The notes under the pieces: generated by a model | What the model was told of the DNA's origin: nothing | The model's input: only the letters and a program-made list of their open reading frames with translations | The model's database searches: none | Assembly (NCBI RefSeq): GCF_022637415.1 | Contig: NZ_CP093340.1 | Location: forward strand, 3,057,501-3,121,500 | Source: Luteimonas sp. S4-F44 | GTDB lineage: Bacteria > Pseudomonadota > Gammaproteobacteria > Xanthomonadales > Xanthomonadaceae | Direction: 5' to 3' | DNA length: 64,000 nucleotides | Made by a program: the position numbers and the translations under genes | Part shown: piece by piece, positions 61,570 through 64,000 of the stretch | How positions within the stretch are numbered: the stretch's first letter is position 1 | Layout: each line of letters starts with the position of its first letter

Positions 61570-63300
61570 TTACAGCAGCACCCGGCGCATGTCGCCGAGC
61601 AACTGCGCCAGCGTCGCAGTGAAGCGCGCCGCCGCGGCACCGTCGATGACCCGGTGGTCGTAGGACAGCGACAGCGGCAGGATCAGGCGCGGCTGGAACT
61701 GCTTACCGTCCCAGACCGGCTTGATCGCCGACTTCGACACGCCCAGGATCGCCACTTCCGGCGCGTTGACGATCGGCGTGAAGCTGGTGCCGCCGATACC
61801 GCCCAGCGAGCTGATCGAAAAACACCCGCCCTGCATGTCCGCCGGGCCGAGCTTGCCGTCGCGCGCCTTCTTGGCCAGCGCCGACATTTCCTGGGAGATC
61901 TCCAGCACGCCCTTCTTGTCGGCGTCGCGGATCACCGGCACGACCAGGCCGTTGGGCGTGTCGGCGGCGAATCCGATGTGGAAGTACTTCTTGAGCGTCA
62001 GCGTTTCACCGGCCGCGTCCAGCGAGCTGTTGAAGCGCGGGTACTGCTTGAGCACCGCGACCGACGCCTTAATCAGGAACGCGAGCATGGTCAGCTTGAT
62101 GCCGGCCTTCTCATTCTCCTTGTTGAGCTGCACGCGCAGCGCCTCCAGATCGGTGATATCGGCATCGTCGTGCTGCGTGACGTGCGGGATCATCGCCCAG
62201 TTGCGCGCGAGGTTGGCGGCCGAGATCTTCTGGATGCGGCCCAGCTCCTGGACCTCGATCTCGCCGAACTTGGCGAAGTCGACCTTCGGCCACGGCAGCA
62301 GGTTCAGGCCGCCGCCGGCCGCGGCCGGTGCACCGGCCTTCGTGGCGCCGCCACCCGCCAGCACGCCCTTGACGAACTGCTGCACGTCCTCGCGCGTGAT
62401 GCGCCCGGCGCGCGCGGTCCCGCGCACCTGGGCCAGATCGACGCCGAGCTCGCGTGCGAACAGGCGCACCGCGGGGCTGGCGTAGGGCACGTTGCCCGGC
62501 AGGATCGCCTCGGCATCGAAACGGACCGGCGGCTGGCCGCTGCCGGCCGGCCGGTGGTCCATCGAGGCCTGCGCGATCGGATCGGCCTTGGCCTGCGGCG
62601 CGACCGGCTCGACGGCACTGTCGTCCTTGGACTTGGCCGGCGCGGCGGCCGGCGCCTTGGCGTCGGCCGATGCATCGCCACCGCCCTCGGCCTCGATGAT
62701 CGCGACCACGCTGCCTTCCGACAGGGTGTCGCCGACCTTGACCTTCAGTTCCTTGATCACGCCGGCCACCGCGGCCGGCACTTCCATCGTCGCCTTGTCC
62801 GATTCCAACGTGACCAGGCCCTGGTCCTTGGCCACGGTATCGCCGACCGCCACCAGCACCTCGATCACCGGCACGTCGTCGTAGCCACCGATGTCGGGCA
62901 CCTTCGATTCCTGCGTGCCAGCGCCGCCGGGCTGCGCCTTGGGCGCCTCGGTCTTGGCAGCGGGCGCGGCCTTCTCGGCCGCCGGCTTGTCGCCCCCACC
63001 CGACGCGCTGCGCGCGTCGACCTCCCCCGCTTGTGGGGGAGGTGCATCGGCGGCGGCATCCTGGGCCTCGATGAGCGCGACCACGCTGCCTTCCGACAGG
63101 CTGTCGCCGACCTTGACCTTCAGTTCCCGGACCACGCCGGCCACCGTCGAGGGCACTTCCATCGTGGCCTTGTCCGATTCCAGCGTGACCAGGCCCTGGT
63201 CGACCGACACCGTATCGCCGACGGCGACCAGCACCTCGATCACCGGGACATCGTCATACCCGCCAATGTCGGGAACGCGCGCTTCTTTCAGGTCGGCCAT
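61570..63300 (-). CDS. pdhB: Pyruvate dehydrogenase E2, dihydrolipoyllysine-residue acetyltransferase
   Basis: 576 residues. Two lipoyl domains (about 4-80 and 130-205), each with ESDKATMEVP, are joined by Ala/Pro-rich linkers. A peripheral-subunit-binding domain follows (ASPAVRLFARELGVDLAQVRGTARAGRI), then the catalytic core with SYDHRVIDGA, whose His/Asp form the acetyltransfer site. It transfers acetyl groups from lipoyl to CoA and forms the core of the complex. The E1 gene (aceE) is not in the window. GGAGG SD before ATG 63300. A REP-like palindrome lies in the first linker. aceF is the equivalent symbol. Confidence 0.97.
   Translation of the reverse strand: MADLKEARVPDIGGYDDVPVIEVLVAVGDTVSVDQGLVTLESDKATMEVPSTVAGVVRELKVKVGDSLSEGSVVALIEAQDAAADAPPPQAGEVDARSASGGGDKPAAEKAAPAAKTEAPKAQPGGAGTQESKVPDIGGYDDVPVIEVLVAVGDTVAKDQGLVTLESDKATMEVPAAVAGVIKELKVKVGDTLSEGSVVAIIEAEGGGDASADAKAPAAAPAKSKDDSAVEPVAPQAKADPIAQASMDHRPAGSGQPPVRFDAEAILPGNVPYASPAVRLFARELGVDLAQVRGTARAGRITREDVQQFVKGVLAGGGATKAGAPAAAGGGLNLLPWPKVDFAKFGEIEVQELGRIQKISAANLARNWAMIPHVTQHDDADITDLEALRVQLNKENEKAGIKLTMLAFLIKASVAVLKQYPRFNSSLDAAGETLTLKKYFHIGFAADTPNGLVVPVIRDADKKGVLEISQEMSALAKKARDGKLGPADMQGGCFSISSLGGIGGTSFTPIVNAPEVAILGVSKSAIKPVWDGKQFQPRLILPLSLSYDHRVIDGAAAARFTATLAQLLGDMRRVLL
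63021..63042. repeat. REP-like palindrome in the first pdhB linker
   Basis: CCTCCCCC-GCTTGT-GGGGGAGG, a perfect 8-bp stem, in frame within the linker between the two lipoyl domains. The sequence is almost the same as the palindrome in lpdA at 59612, including the CCCCCGCT core. Confidence 0.8.
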
Positions 63301-63700
63301 GCGGCCCTCCGGGCATCTCGTGACCCACTATTGTGGCGCCCCGCAGGTCCCGCGCCAACTGCTGTGATGCCGCATCTCGCGCCTGCACCGATCGCGGAAC
63401 GTTGCGTCGCGCCCATGGCGTTCGTCTGCGGTACAGGCGCGATGTTGGCCGACGCTCCCATACGAACCCGCATGGCAGCGGGCCCGCCGATGAACGCGCT
63501 GCGCAGATTTCCGAAGGCCACGTGAAGCGTTGCGAACGCTTCAGACAGCGCAAATCGCGGATTCAGGTTCCCTGCGCCAGCATAGTCGCGCCTTCCCGAA
63601 GAGGAGGGTCGCGACAGGACTTCAGGTTCCGGCCGCGAGAATCCCGCCGGCGCGTCTGCGCTCCCGGCGCCAAAGCAACAAGCATAAGGAGAACTCCCCC
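63301..63700. other. Divergent intergenic region between pdhB and the OmpW-like gene
   Basis: About 400 bp that must hold the promoters of both flanking genes. It includes a perfect 7-3-7 inverted repeat (63525-63541) and two GATTCAGGTTCC/ACTTCAGGTTCC-like strings (about 63560 and 63620). No credible coding sequence is seen. Confidence 0.55.
63525..63541. promoter_or_regulatory. Perfect inverted repeat, possible operator
   Basis: AAGCGTT-GCG-AACGCTT is a perfect 7-3-7 dyad 160 bp upstream of the OmpW-like gene. Size and symmetry fit an operator for a dimeric helix-turn-helix regulator, or a short hairpin. The regulator is unknown. Confidence 0.45.
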
Positions 63701-64000
63701 ATGAAGCCGAACGCGTCCATCCTCAACAAGCGCAGCCTGATCCTCGCCACCCTGGCCTCGCTCGCAGTCTCGTCCGCGGCCTTTGCCCAGGACACCGACA
63801 CCGCGGCCGGCAAGCGTTTCTCGGTCGTCGGCGGCGTCACGCTGCTGCAGCCGAACAACGACACCGGCCGCAACAACGGACTCAAGGTCGATGGCGGCCC
63901 GGCGCCGACCGCTTCGGTGTCGTACAACTTCACCGACAACATCAGCGCCGAGCTGTGGGGCGCGCTCGATTCATTCGATCACCGCGTCAAGCAGGACGGC
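63701..64000 (+). CDS. OmpW-like outer-membrane protein (partial, 5' end)
   Basis: First 100 codons; the gene continues beyond the window. AAGGAG SD ten bases before ATG 63701. Signal peptide (MKPNASILNKRSLILATLAS..AFAQ). The mature part starts KRFSVVGGVTLLQPNNDTG and continues with SVSYNFTDNISAELWGAL, which fits the start of the OmpW family: small eight-strand barrels implicated in stress and uptake of small hydrophobic molecules. Confidence 0.75.
   Translation, partial: MKPNASILNKRSLILATLASLAVSSAAFAQDTDTAAGKRFSVVGGVTLLQPNNDTGRNNGLKVDGGPAPTASVSYNFTDNISAELWGALDSFDHRVKQDG

Overview
The window is GC-rich, densely coded gammaproteobacterial chromosome. The gene families point to the Xanthomonadaceae (Lysobacter, Luteimonas, Pseudoxanthomonas and relatives): a SapC / cupin / tryptophan-halogenase / TonB-dependent-receptor cluster, a pyruvate dehydrogenase E3 that carries its own lipoyl domain, and a GNAT-nitrilase fusion between E3 and E2. 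I infer the family from gene content and recall, not from a database search.

Layout. At 1-38 is the 5' end of a 16S rRNA gene on the minus strand, preceded by three tandem rRNA promoters (292-528). Next is a complete Wadjet (JetABCD, also called MksFEBG) plasmid-defence operon (537-7267, minus), then glmS (7386-9218) and a TonB-like protein with a Fur-type palindrome (9297-10110). From 10146 to 25398 runs one long plus-strand operon: repeated GCGGAC half-sites, a near-perfect sigma-54 promoter, a periplasmic adaptor, an ABC ATPase, eight MacB/FtsX-type permease genes in four tandem pairs, an NtrC-type response regulator and an NtrB-type kinase. It reads as a self-regulated tripartite ABC exporter with four alternative permease heterodimers, and I regard it as the most unusual system here.

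On the minus strand, 25612-37598 encodes a 1228-residue outer-membrane-barrel-like protein and, upstream of it, a 2761-residue DUF11/Ig-repeat/OmpA surface protein with nearly identical internal repeats (five of 294 bp, three of 330 bp). glmU (38007-39377) lies close to the full atp operon atpIBEFHAGDC (41926-49239, minus). A GT-C-like membrane protein and a GtrA-family protein sit on the opposite strand between them. The classical atp-glmU-glmS linkage is thus still visible but stretched, with about 29 kb between glmU and glmS.

After an outer-membrane barrel gene (49870-50796) comes the minus-strand nutrient cluster TonB-dependent receptor, SapC, cupin, tryptophan halogenase (50878-57394), with a LacI-family-type operator just downstream of its predicted promoter. 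The window closes with lpdA, the GNAT-nitrilase fusion and pdhB/aceF (58093-63300, minus), whose lipoyl-domain linkers carry REP-like palindromes in frame, and with the first 100 codons of an OmpW-like gene (63701 onward).

Start codons were chosen by Shine-Dalgarno sequence, signal peptide and family length. Function calls rest on motif recognition by eye; no alignment or folding was run.
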